16,616 nt of DNA from Stachybotrys elegans (GCA_020746835.1 JAGPNK010000056.1:1-16616); one strand, 5' to 3'. Shown: positions 1 to 10,260, counted from the first letter of the stretch. Made by a program: numbers and translations. Notes: generated by a model not told the origin, from the letters alone.

Positions 1-565
1 TCACAACTCCAAATCCCATCGCCAACTATGCCTCACAATAGTTTCCCTCATCTTCCATGTGCCTCCTACTCGCATACCTCACAAGAATCAAATAAAGATG
101 CTCCCACTGAACCTCAAGTGCTACGTTTCTCTCGTCAAACCCCCAGGCACGACACAGAGAAGGACAAGAGCACCACTGGAATACCGTCTTGCTCAAATCG
201 AAAGCCAATTCAGATGGAAGTATCTGATCTTGTTCGGCAAGGTCAAAACCACTCCCTTCATATTTGATACTTAAGAAAAACATGGAGAAAAAGAAGGTAA
301 ATCGAATTACTAAGATAATAAGGCTTGTTTCAAATAACTAGGCCTTAATCTTAGAGCTGGCCTGGGGGGGGGCAGCCAGCATTGCATTTCATTCCAGCCT
401 TTAGAAGACAGCTACAACCTATATCACGACTTGCAGCCCAGACAAATCCAGCGCCTTCTATAAAGTCCTATGAAGTCATTTTGTAGGATATCTAACGTAG
501 GTTGCTTAGGGAATCAGAAAGATGGCTGAAGAACAATAAATTTTCTTCTAACACTAAGTATTTAT
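1..565. other. intergenic, no gene recognised
   Basis: Open frames of 60-85 codons exist on both strands, including an ATG-started minus-strand frame at 26-283. None has a recognisable motif, signal peptide or clear coding bias. A run of nine G lies near 364-372. The segment adjoining 566 should hold the 3' UTR of the minus-strand hydrolase; an AATAAA hexamer on the minus strand (561-566) overlaps its stop codon. Confidence 0.5.
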
Positions 566-1675
566 TCAGTCCTCCCTGAATCGTGAATCAGGTTCATGGA
601 TTTCAATATAATCTACTTCTGGATATTCCGCTGATGGTGTATTTAGAATGGGTTGTTCCTCGCCGCGTAGATGCTCATCGAAGAAAGCCACCACATAGGC
701 GTTTGTAATATCCACCATTCTTTCCCCATCGATTGGACCAAGAGGACGAGTGCTGCCGAATCTCTTCCAAATTGTTGCATCGCTCCAGTCTAGGTGTCCA
801 GTACCATTTACAATCAACAGGCGCCACCAGTCTTGCTGCTCCTCTGCGTAGTATGCCCACGTTGGGTCAATTTCAAATGTGTGTCCCTCGGCACCCAGAA
901 TGAGCGAGGGTTTCCCGAGGTTAGAGTTAGGCTCGATCATACGGCCCCAATTGGTGCCATCCAGGTTGATGGCGGCAGTCACCAAGTCGCTCTCAAGGGC
1001 GGCATCCAGGGCCGCAGAACCGCCGAGTGAATGTCCAAAGGTGCCCAGGTTGGTTGTTTCAAACGGCGCACTCAACTCTGCCACCAGCATAGGTAGGTAG
1101 TCGATAAAGTGTAGCGTTTCACGTACCCGCAACTGGTTCAACGCCATCAGGAACGGTAAGTCAGCAGGATAATCGAGGGCTAATCCATATATGCCTGTGC
1201 CGTTGGGGAGCCGCAGAAACGGTTGCTCCCCGATGTGGTCGAGAGCGGCGACGACGTAGCCGCGCGAAGCCAGCTCGGACATGAGGATGGTATACCCATC
1301 ACTTGGAGGCCCCCAGCCTCCTGGGCCAAAGAGTAGTGTTTGACCGAGGGAGGTCGGGAAGAATGAAGCATCCCACCGTAGCGTTGCCGTGAGGTGGGAG
1401 ACATTAAAGTTCCAAAGGTTGGCATATAATTGCGCCAACTCGGGCTCGAGGTATGGTTTCGGTTTGCAGGGCTTATTGTCAGGCGTAGGATAGTAGACTG
1501 TCGCCAGGTAGCCGCTGGAAATGTTATTTGGAGACGTCGGGTCCCCGTTCATCGTGTGATTGACGAAAAAACGGCGTGCGCCTACATTGTATGGGCCGGT
1601 AGAAGGCGGGATAGTTTCGCCATGGATACCTCCCACGATCAATCCAAGTCCAAGGAGAGCAAATGAGTGGCGCAT
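566..1675 (-). CDS. secreted PAF-acetylhydrolase-like alpha/beta hydrolase (lipase/esterase)
   Basis: This is a single-exon gene of 369 codons. The frame is open upstream to 1702, but the first ATG is at 1675, and it opens directly into a hydrophobic signal peptide (MRHSFALLGLGLIVGG) ending near residue 19. The nucleophile elbow GHSLGG puts the catalytic Ser near residue 216. It is followed by an acid in a LDGTNWG context (Asp about 239) and a His in GTGHLDWSD (about 294). That order and spacing match platelet-activating-factor acetylhydrolase/esterase family hydrolases, which cleave short or oxidised acyl esters. A FGPGGWG segment near residue 118 fits an oxyanion-hole region. Several N-glycosylation sequons agree with secretion. 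The true substrate cannot be told from sequence, and other secreted ester hydrolases of the same fold remain possible. No frameshift or truncation is seen. Confidence 0.88.
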   Translation of the reverse strand: MRHSFALLGLGLIVGGIHGETIPPSTGPYNVGARRFFVNHTMNGDPTSPNNISSGYLATVYYPTPDNKPCKPKPYLEPELAQLYANLWNFNVSHLTATLRWDASFFPTSLGQTLLFGPGGWGPPSDGYTILMSELASRGYVVAALDHIGEQPFLRLPNGTGIYGLALDYPADLPFLMALNQLRVRETLHFIDYLPMLVAELSAPFETTNLGTFGHSLGGSAALDAALESDLVTAAINLDGTNWGRMIEPNSNLGKPSLILGAEGHTFEIDPTWAYYAEEQQDWWRLLIVNGTGHLDWSDATIWKRFGSTRPLGPIDGERMVDITNAYVVAFFDEHLRGEEQPILNTPSAEYPEVDYIEIHEPDSRFRED

Positions 1676-1724
1676 TTTTGGTCTGACAAAGAGTGTTTTC
1701 AAGAGAAATAGGTTGCGGCAGTCT

Positions 1725-1737
1725 CCCTTTTAAAAGC
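1725..1737 (-). promoter_or_regulatory. possible TATA-like element of the hydrolase gene
   Basis: The minus strand reads GCTTTTAAAAGGG about 50-60 bases upstream of the ATG at 1675. An A/T core flanked by GC at this distance suits a fungal core promoter. This is positional inference only; no transcription start is visible. Confidence 0.25.
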
Positions 1738-2971
1738 TTCAGCCTAGGGAGTTTTGGGTTGCTCTAGATTCTTAGTAATAACAACAAGGATATCCTCTCT
1801 ACAGCTAGCAATTGCAGGGGTAATAGTGATGAAACGAGGTAGTCTCTATCCCCTTGACAACGCTAAGGAGCATGGTAGGTCACTCGTCCCACAAATAAGC
1901 AGGACAGGTACCTAAAGTTATTCTTTTGCTCAGGGCAGCTCTAGTGGTTATCAAGGGGATATCCCAGGCACGTCGATGAACAGGAAGGTGGATTTGTGTC
2001 GAACCGGCTGATGCCTCTGAGCGTGAACGTTGTGCTTGATAAAAATTGTCTGCCCCTTCCCTGCCCCTTTATTTTGGGGCTTTGTATAGGAACTCTCTAT
2101 TTTGGGTTTAGATTACCTATCATATGATATATGTTTATCCATTCCGCACTTTCTTTTGGCCTTTTGCCGCTCATATTCAGTTCCTGCCCTCAAAGGGCTT
2201 AGTGCGCCTTCCTGCACTGAACCACTGTACGGTTCAACAATTTGCTATCGTTGAAGTTAGGGAGGTCTAAAAGGGAGCAGGAGCTGGGCTTACATCAGGA
2301 CTCGGTTAACTAAAGTCCCTATTCAAAGGCTGCACCAGAGTGGCTCTCAGCGTACATGAGCCAATAGAACCTCGCACAGGATCAGCCTCCCCTGAATGAC
2401 AACCCAATACATGATTAGCAGCACAGCCCTGTAGCAGCCACGAGACCATATGCACACTAGCGTTGCAACCTAAGCTTACCAAGATGCTCCATGTCTTGCC
2501 TCTCAATGGAGGAATATCTGGCAGTTTCCAAGTAGGATCTGTGCCCATGCAAATCCCTTCGTTTACATTCCAGTAATGTGCTAATTAATGCAGCTAAATA
2601 CGGAGAGCAGGCATATAATATAGGTTGCCTGCTCTACATTGTGTAAACCAGCTGCTGGTCCAGAGGGCCTAGAACATCTGAATGGTTGCTTGTGGGTCCA
2701 GAGGCTTCAGACCTGGTCATTGTGTGAGTGCAACTGCGGGCGCTTTGCACTCTTTGGGGACGAGAGGTGTGTCCTAATAAATGGCTTACTTATCCGTGGC
2801 AACCAGAAATGGGTAAACTTATAAGTTCGCTGCTCCGTGACGGGAAGAAGTAATAATGCAAAGCGTACGTAGCTAGCAACACAAAACTGGACCACGGGGC
2901 AGAAACAGAGGATCTCTCCTCCATCTCCTCTTTCTGGCAAGCCTGTCCTATCGCCTCAAATCTCGTACACG
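1738..2971. other. shared upstream region between divergent genes, no gene recognised
   Basis: About 1.2 kb separates the minus-strand hydrolase from the plus-strand glucanase-subtilase gene, so it must contain both promoters. Frames of 60-85 codons occur (for example 2306-2548 minus, 2639-2824 plus) but none shows a convincing motif. A block at about 2048-2110 has repeated CTGCCCCTT and TATTTTGGG words. A GGTCCAGAGG word occurs twice within about 40 bases near 2657 and 2695. No regulator site is assigned. Confidence 0.5.
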
Positions 2972-5900
2972 ATGAGAATTCCCGTGCTGCTGGGCATATG
3001 CCTTGGTCTGCTGGCATGCTACGCTGAGGCCAAAGCTGTGTTTGCACACTTCATGGTATGTGTTGTGTCGACACTCTGACGGGGCTCTCGCAGCCGCTAT
3101 AGATCTGAGCTAACACATTCACTCTGGTATAGGTGGGCAACACGGCTTCTTACAACCGGGCTCTATGGGAGACCGAGATGGACCTAGCCAAAGCGTCGCG
3201 TATTGATGCTTTCGTCCTGAACATTGCTCGGGGCGAGTCTATGAATGCAGCCCAGATCGAGAATGCCTTCTTGGCAGCTGCGGCCAAAGGCTTCAAACTC
3301 TTGTTTTCATTCGATTACGCGGGTCGCGGGCCGTGGCCTGCGAGTGAAGTTCTTGCGCTCCTCAAAAGGTATGCCTCGACCGAGGCCTACTGGAAGCACA
3401 ATCAGCTCCCCCTCGTGTCTACATTCGAAGGCCCCGGGAACAGAGATGATTGGGTCGGCATCAAGAGGGAGTTTAAATGCTTCTTCGTGCCCGACTGGTC
3501 TTCCCTGGGGGCGGAGGAAGCAGTGAGACGTGGCAGCGGGGTCATCGACGGCCTCTTCAACTGGGCAGCGTGGCCGAACCACAATGACTGGCCCATGGAC
3601 ACCTATATCGACGCATCGTATCAAAGGGCACTCGGTAATATGCCTTACATGATGCCCGTCTCACCCTGGTTCTACACCAACCTGCCCAAGTACGATAAGA
3701 ACTGGCTGTGGCGCGGAGAGATGCTGTGGTTCGACCGGTGGCTCCAGACGCTGCACGTCCAGCCGGAGTGGGTTCAGATCATCTCGTGGAACGACTACGG
3801 TGAATCTCACTACATTGGGCCCATCCGCGGGGACGCCTCGCTGGTGGCTCTAAGGGACGGCGAGGCGCCGTTCAACTACGTTAAAGATATCGAGCACGGC
3901 GCGTGGCGTGCGTTCCTGCCGTACGTAATTGAACTCTACAAGACGGGCACGGCTAGTTTGACCAAGGAAGCCGTCATGGTGTGGCACCGGATGCAGTCCA
4001 AGGCGTCGGGCTGCCACGACGGCAACACGACGTCTTTCACGGCAACACACATGCAGCCCGAAGGCAAGTGGGATCTGAGCATGCGCGATGGCATCTGGTT
4101 TGCCGCGCAGTTGGGCTCAGCCGCTACTGCCGAGGTGACTGTTGGGGGCACCGTTTTCAAGCCTGATTGGAGGCGGTCGCCATATGGGGGCGTCGGCATT
4201 TACATCGGCTTCGTCCTCACGTCCAATACAGGCAATGTCAAGGTCGACATACGGCGTAGCGGTGCCATTGTCGTGAGCGTGACGAGCCTCAAGTCCATCG
4301 GCGCCTGCCAGGAAGGCTACTACAACTTCAACCCTACCATCAACGTCGCCTCGGGGCCCACGATTGCCGCCAAGAGCCCGCCCATCAACATCAAGGACGC
4401 ATTCTGCCTGCAGGGCACGGCCGTCGGCGAATTTGCCGACATATGCACCAACCTATGCAGCAAGTACGACTACTGCCCCATGAGCGCCTGTATGTGCGTC
4501 CGATGGGGCCCGACGCAGACCAAGAACCTGGTGCGTGGGCCTCCCGGCTATCCCGCGCCCGGCCGCGACACCAACTGGAGCGGGCTCTGCGCCGTGGCCT
4601 GCAGCTACGGCTACTGCCCGTCCAGCTACTGCAGCATGACCAAGTCGCCCGACATAATCTCCAACGTATCGCCCTTCACGCCACCCTCGTGCACCAGCGG
4701 TAGGGCGAACACGGCACTGGCCGTGGACCAGAAGGCCCTGGCCACAATCTGCGAGTTTGGCTGCAAGCATGGCTACTGCCCCTCGCAATCGTGTGTCTGT
4801 ACCTCGACTGGTCGGCTTAATCTGGCCAACCCCAGCGACTACATGGGCGGCCAGCCCGGCTTGCAACACCAGGTCCTCCATGTGCGCCTGCTCTGTCGCT
4901 TCACATGTGGCTATGGCGTCTGCCCATGGCCGCTATGCAAGAGTCCACCCGGTCCCAACGGAGAGACCATCTACATCGGGCCCGAGGCTTATGCGACTCG
5001 TACCGCCAAGTGTCCATCGCCGCCCTGCGTTCTTGTCATGCCGTCGGTAACGCTCAGCACCGCGACCACCATCTCTGTACCTCCGTACATAACTACGCTC
5101 GAAGTAGGTGCTTCACAGTCGGGAAGGTTTGTGGCAACTACCACGATCATCACCATCACCATCAAGCCCATTACCACCACCATCCTGCCCGTCTCCAACT
5201 ACAACGTGCCACGAGGGGGGCCCCAGGGGGCACAATCTGGATCACTCCAAGCCTAGTCTTTGCGCCGAGCACCGTCACACTCACCAAACCGAACGGAGTC
5301 GTGACAACTCGCAGCTTGGGACTTCCTCCATGGCCACAGATAGAAACTTGGGCGGACGGTGGCGCCAATGATGATATCACTGGCAGCGTTCCCTCTGGCC
5401 AACCCACCACCATCACGTATCCACCCAGGACGAACTATCCGTTGACCATGTCCCTACCCTGCTCGCCCAGCACGCACCTGGTTGCCCCATACGCTGCTGA
5501 GATCACGCTGCGGGACTGTAGCGGGGCCGGGACAACGCTGTCATGGAACTGCCCAGCGACTGCAACCGTGGGGATCAGTGCACCGACAACTGTTGACTTT
5601 ACACTAGGCTGTACTCGCTGGACAGGCACTTCGCAGCGGCTGCCTACCATTACCGCGTTCCCATCGGGAAGTGAGCTCCAGTGGATTGAGCAGGACGGCG
5701 AGGACGATGGGGATGATAATACGACCTCGTGCCGGTTGTGGTTCTTCTTTGTCAGTGATTTTCCCCCGAACTTTTGAGTCCTGAAGCTAACCAACCTTTA
5801 GACTTGCATTTCCTGGAACAACAGGATCGGGGGCTGGCGTTGGAATATTCGCGGCCCAGCCGTTATTATAGGCCCTCCCCCCATCAAGTGGCCAAAGGAC

Positions 5901-8784
5901 GTCTCCGTCAAGGGTCGTTTGCCAGGACCGTGGCCGCCAATTACCATTGACGCGAACGGAAGGATAAACTACCCAACCGCCCAGCCCACCAACTGCGAAA
6001 CGCAGTCGGCCGAGATATGCAGCACCTCGACCTTTATCTCCACGACTGTCAGCGGAGGCACCACGAGGACAGTCACGTCTAGGGTGACAAGCACGTGTAA
6101 CACCATCCGAGGCTGCGTCCTTACGGATGGAAACTACGACACCACCAGCACACTTGGGAGCGTGTGTCGGCCTGTCCGCGCACTACGGACCAATGCTCCC
6201 GGCGATGTGTTCACGGCTACTACTGATGTTTCGACTGATGTTGCCAGTCCTACCCTCTCCTCCGCATCTGCTAGCACTCCAATCGTCAGCGAGGGTAATA
6301 GCAATACTCAAAGAAGGCGAGGCAATCCAGTGTCACGGGCACCGCCAAGCCCCGGCCGAGACCACGTTATGATTTGGCCTAGAGACGCAGGGAATAGAGC
6401 ACATGTGGAAACCATTAAGTCCTGGCTCCAAAACTACCCAACCCAACAGGCGGGGCGACAATATTACGATGATTTTGTGGAAGTCAATGCGAGGGGAGCT
6501 GCTGATAACGGCGACGACTGGATTCCCATTCTCTACGTACATGACATGGCATCCCTCCATTTCATTGACTTGTTGAACTGTCTGGGTGATTTAATGCTGG
6601 CATATGGCGAGAATGAATGGACCACATTCCGGAAGAAACCCAATGACGGAATTGCTATATTTGGGGCGAAAGAGCGCCGAGCGGTCCTTCACGTCACCCC
6701 GTTTGAATCCTGGGAGATTCCTCAGATATCAGTGCCGCCTGGGGAGAAGTGGCGAGGGAGGTGGGATGCGCAGCAGGATCCCAAGAACAGCAAGCATAAC
6801 ATGGACTACTATGCCGACGAGTCGTTCGGAGCCGGCCAGACTATATTCATCATGGACGACGACTACTACCCTGGGCACCCCGAATTCGCACAAACTGGGT
6901 ACGCGAATGGAAGGTCGGGGCCGTTACTGACCCGCCTCCCAATTCAGTCACTGGACGAGTTCCCTTGGGGTAACGATGAAAACGATAGAGCTGACATAAA
7001 TCACGGCACAAGCGTCCTAAGCAAGGTGACAGGCTGGCAGCTTGGCCTAGCTAAGAAGTCGCAGATCATCTATGTAAAGAACCGCTCGGTCAGTGTCATA
7101 GCTGAGGAGAAGCTGCTAGAGATGTGGGTGCGAACGTATAACAGGATTCGGGTCATACTCCGTAACGATGGGACCCAACAAGGCAAAATCATCATCAGCA
7201 GCACGTCGGGGTTATTCAACATGGTAGGCAATATGAAACGAACGCTGGTAATCAGCAGACTCAGTAGGTCCCCTTCGGCACACCATTTCCCACCAATTCG
7301 TGGAGGTTTTATAGCTCTGACGCTGCTACAGACGAGATCATGAAAAAGCTTGACAGGCTGGGCGTTGTCATTATTGTCGCGGCGCACAATGCATTCGAGA
7401 GAACGGGGCTTTCAACCATCGAATTGGGGGATGATATGTCCATATCAATGCCAGACGCCTTCGGCAACCCCGCCAACGGGCCTTACTATATCGAGAACCT
7501 CATCGTCGTCGGTGGCGTCGACGCCATGGGTCGGATCGCGAAGCCCAGTCCATGGACAGACTGGATGGTTATGGCCCCATCTCACGAAACCTTTGCGGCC
7601 TTTGAACCCTCCACCATAACGGGCGGCCACACCGGAAACTCGGTGGGTAAGTCACAAATATGTCTCACACGTCTTTGTAGCAGACGCTACGTCTCGCAAG
7701 TTGATCACGATGGCTGATCTTAGTACCAAACTCAGCGGCGCCCTTGGTTGCGGGCCTCGTGGCCTACTGGCGCGGTCTTCCAAACATACAAAACGGCTGG
7801 GGGGACGAGCTCAAAGACCCAGCCAACGTGAAGAAGCTGCTCCTCTACATGCAGCGTCCGATCCCCAAAAACAAGCTAGTGAATAGGCTCACAGAATACC
7901 AGGTGATGGAGGCAGGGAGAAGGCCGAACCCTATACCCTTCATCTGGACCGGCGTCCACAACGGAAAAAACTGCCTCCAGAACCCAGCGGCGCACCCCAG
8001 CTGTCCACGAGACAGGATCCAAAACCTCGTGCCCAACGGCGCCAGTTGTCAGCAGTCAGGATCGGGGGCAAGAGCTCTTTTCGCCCGCGCCGACGAGGTC
8101 TGCGTCTTACGTCCTGGCAGCGCCAACGGCAACGGCCCGGGACAGGGTGCCCTCGACAACCCGATTACCTTCACGCCGGGCCCAGCATCGCCTACGTGCA
8201 ATCCCGGATCCCCAGGATGCGGCACGGCCTGCACCGGCTTCTTCTGCGGGCCCTCGCCGTCTGGCTACCCTCCCGGTTACTTTGACCCAGAGGGGCCCTC
8301 GCTGCCTCCCCTTCCAGAACCGACTTCGTGCACAGGCAACCAGGTCACCAGCACTTCGACAATGTGCAACGGCCCCATCGCCACTCCCGTCTGCGTCACG
8401 ACCAAGATCTGCGTGGCGCCGGCACTGACAACGACCATGAGAACAAGCTCCACCACTACGGCGGCCGGGCCGGGGCCAACTGACCCCAACTCTGCTGAGT
8501 GCAAGCGGTGCAGCTCTGACCTGGGCGCGAGCAACTGTCCGGCTCAAGATATGCAATGCCTGCTGGACGAGTGTCACGCCAACACGGACTGTCAAAAGTG
8601 CAACTTTGACTGCGATGGCATCTTTGATACTACCAACCCTGATGGTCCTGAGTGCCGCCAGTGTGGCGACGATCTTGGTTCCAGCACTTGCCCTGCAGAT
8701 GATGAAGACTGTTTGGTCAACGAATGCCGTACCAATCTGGCCTGCCAGCTTTGCCAATTTGATTGCGATGGTCTATTTGATTAG
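2972..8784 (+). CDS. multidomain secreted protein: GH71 alpha-1,3-glucanase fused to S8 subtilase, with Cys-rich repeats
   Basis: Five exons are proposed: 2972-3055, 3133-5750, 5802-7223, 7268-7646 and 7736-8784, giving about 1850 residues if one apparent base loss near 5211-5230 is allowed for. Exon 1 encodes a signal peptide and the GH71 opening VFAHFMVGNT across intron 1. GH71 covers about residues 22-300; WNDYGESHY near 247-255 carries the acidic pair (Asp249, Glu252) expected at the active site. A beta-rich module follows, then four Cys repeats (about 460-630) and Thr/Pro-rich linkers. The subtilase domain has Asp1253 (IFIMDD..HPEF), His1302 (NHGTS), Asn1416 (VAAHN) and Ser1500 in GNSVAAPLVAGL, which is rebuilt exactly by splicing intron 4. 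Two C-terminal Cys repeats end the protein. GH71 hydrolyses alpha-1,3-glucan; S8 enzymes are serine proteases. Alternatives are a 735-residue GH71 protein ending at 5256 plus a separate subtilase gene, or a pseudogene. Confidence 0.8.
3056..3132 (+). other. intron 1 of the GH71-subtilase gene
   Basis: The donor GTATGT at 3056, the branch-like GAGCTAAC near 3107-3114 and the acceptor TATAG at 3132 define a 77-nt phase-0 intron. Removing it joins the signal peptide and HFM to VGNT, giving the conserved GH71 start. Confidence 0.9.
4435..4945 (+). repeat. four Cys-rich repeats C-x3-C-x5-C-P-x3-C in the GH71-subtilase protein
   Basis: Four diverged copies are seen at about 4440-4500, 4588-4635, 4744-4802 and 4885-4938. 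They share the pattern C-x3-C-x5-CP-x3-C, usually with Gly/Asp-Tyr before the third Cys (SKYDYCP, SYGYCP, KHGYCP, GYGVCP). Spacing is 100-160 bases and the linkers are rich in Pro, Gly and Ser. Each copy could form a small disulfide-bonded knot. The repeats lie between the glucanase and the protease and may bind wall material; that role is inference. Confidence 0.8.
5205..5235 (+). other. apparent -1 frameshift in a G-rich tract
   Basis: The GH71 frame runs coding-like through a Thr-rich linker to about 5210 and then meets a stop at 5254-5256. From about 5225 a coding-like continuation lies in another frame and runs into the 5751 splice donor. The switch falls at six G, four C, A and five G. 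No GT-AG pair here restores the frame without removing coding-like sequence. One missing base explains it, either as an assembly or sequencing error in the homopolymer or as a real disabling mutation. Confidence 0.7.
5751..5801 (+). other. intron 2 of the GH71-subtilase gene
   Basis: The donor GTCAGT, the branch site GCTAAC near 5786-5791 and the acceptor TTTAG define a 51-nt phase-0 intron. It contains in-frame stops and joins a WFFF segment to TCISW in the region preceding the subtilase. Confidence 0.85.
7224..7267 (+). other. intron 3 of the GH71-subtilase gene (44 nt)
   Basis: The reading frame changes between 7220 and 7320 inside the subtilase. A GTAGGC donor at 7224 and a GTAG acceptor at 7267 give a phase-0 join (GLFNM to VPFGTP) that keeps the fold continuous. 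At 44 nt it is near the lower limit for fungal introns and has no strong branch consensus. Confidence 0.6.
7647..7735 (+). other. intron 4 of the GH71-subtilase gene
   Basis: The donor GTAAGT at 7647, a branch-like GGCTGAT near 7712 and the acceptor CTCAG at 7735 define an 89-nt phase-1 intron. It sits inside the codon after GNSV and recreates GNSVAAPLVAGL, the catalytic-serine motif of S8 proteases. This strongly supports both splice sites. Confidence 0.92.
8497..8784 (+). repeat. two tandem 51-residue Cys-rich repeats at the C-terminus
   Basis: The units start at 8497 and 8650, 153 bp apart. Each has eight Cys in the order EC-x2-C, DLG-x-S-x-CPA, CL-x2-EC, C-x2-C and FDCDG-x-FD. The protein stops right after the second FD. 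Even Cys content suggests four disulfides per unit. The family is not recognised. Nucleotide divergence indicates an old duplication. Confidence 0.85.
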
Positions 8785-10260
8785 GAGAGGGAGGAATTTG
8801 GTCAACGTCTGGGCTGCGCAGAATCTGCCAGACGAATGTCATGCTTTGTGCGTATCAAATTTCCTAATATATTATTGGTGGTTTTAGGGCTCGGTTTCGC
8901 CACCTCTCTGGCTGTAATGAAATAGGCTTTACATAATAGTCAGTTCCGAATCTTAGGTCACTGTGTTGTGGGCGCGGCAAATATCTGAGTTGAGTGAGTC
9001 TGTCTTCAAATTCAAGCCGCGGTTTATCATTATGTATTGGCATTGAGGTTGGAATTCCACTCCCATGATGAATGTGGTTGATTTCCAGGCAACCTGTCCA
9101 TTCACGTCCAATCCTTACGCCATACATGAATAGCCGCACAACGGGGTGCTACAGCGGTCTCCTTCATGTACGTCTTTTGTGTTATCCAGCTCGAATATAC
9201 TGTGTATCCAAATAAGGGGGTGAAGTAGATTGCATAGTCATCGCAGTCGACGGTGCGTGCAGACACAATGGCGCCGCAACCTAACATGTCAGCGGGTCTT
9301 TTCTTTAGCTCACCCAAGACTTGACAAACCAGCCTGGTTATGCAAGGACTAAGATTCACCCCTTAATCTAGTCAAAGTACTCGAAGCTACAGCCTCCACC
9401 GAAACGAGTGTCCGCTTTTTGTGGTTGAATACAAGACTTTTGATTGCGCCACATGTGGGCTCTACAGTGCTTATACTGTGACCTGTAGGTAGCGTTATGA
9501 AGAAAGCACTAAAAATGGCTCTAATTGCGCCCTAAAGTCAACAAAGGCACTTCTGGATGCGACTTCTGGACAAGATGTAGTTGCACTGTACTAGCCACAG
9601 CTATGCCGAAAACAGCTCTTTGTATTATTTTTTGTAAACTGCTCAGGCGGACACTTATTTCGGTGGGCCCTGTATACTCAGACCAGCAGCAAGCTATGAA
9701 TATCAGCTCCAGAATGAACTGCGTATTAATCTTACTGCTCAAAGTGGACCGAAATAGGTATGCCTTTACTCGGTACACCCCCTGTCAACGCGAAACGCCG
9801 GCTTGCGGGGCAATGAACCAATAACGGCTCGAGTCATATTTGGATCTTCATCCATGAATGCCCCTCCCCACCCATGGCGTACATCCAACTGGTAAGTTCA
9901 AGATCGCGACGATACAGCAGTCCATGAACATGAGACAAGTCATCGTCTGTCGAATGTGGGTGATGTTGGTGGAACGTGGCGCAATAGGGATCCACAACAC
10001 TCCGCCCTCGGAGACAATTGATAGTGATTGGGTAATTAGCTCTGTGTCCCGACCTTTTGCCGCAGAGGCCCCGATTCGTGTTGATCTGCATGATCCACAG
10101 TTATAGATTCGACTTCTCGCGATCAAAATGTTCCATGGCCCAACCACGTATCCGAAGTCGATGCTGAAGACCCAGATGTCCGTCGAAATCTTGCTTCTGC
10201 GGCGATACCGCGCTGTTCAGATACCTGCATGCTGTCTCTGCCTCCATTAGGCGTGCCGGG
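8785..10260. other. gene-poor region downstream of the GH71-subtilase gene
   Basis: No complete gene is recognised in about 1.5 kb. The first 100 bases should be 3' UTR of the large gene. The best open stretch is the minus-strand frame at 9102-9287, listed separately. Overlapping frames on both strands at 9834-10147 carry no motif. No terminal inverted repeats or transposase motifs were seen. Confidence 0.45.
9102..9287 (-). pseudogene. coding-like ORF of unknown function, probably a remnant
   Basis: The frame has 61 codons from the first ATG at 9287; it is open upstream to 9359, but that end is a GTG. Codons in the middle are biased to C in third position (ACC GTC GAC TGC, ATC TAC TTC ACC CCC), like the neighbouring real genes, and the peptide is rich in Cys, Tyr and Trp. 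After the TGA another minus-strand frame (8864-9139) stays open, so a frameshifted longer gene is possible. No family is recognised and no signal peptide is seen. Confidence 0.25.

Noticed and set aside
2306..2548. ATG-started minus-strand frame with a faint dehydrogenase-like PPLRGK start
   Set aside because: No glycine-rich cofactor motif follows and the rest looks random; too weak to call even a remnant.
3307..3624. 105-codon minus-strand frame inside GH71
   Set aside because: Fully inside strongly supported GH71 coding sequence on the other strand.
4453..4881. 142-codon minus-strand frame opposite the Cys repeats
   Set aside because: It mirrors GC-rich third-position bias of the plus-strand gene; no motif.
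5136..5200. His-rich (HHHHHH) peptide in an alternative frame
   Set aside because: It arises from ATC/ACC repeats that encode a Thr/Ile linker in the true frame.
5127..5269. 143-nt intron as an alternative to the frameshift
   Set aside because: It would restore the frame but uses a weak donor and removes coding-like linker sequence on both sides of the G-rich tract; a single-base loss is simpler.
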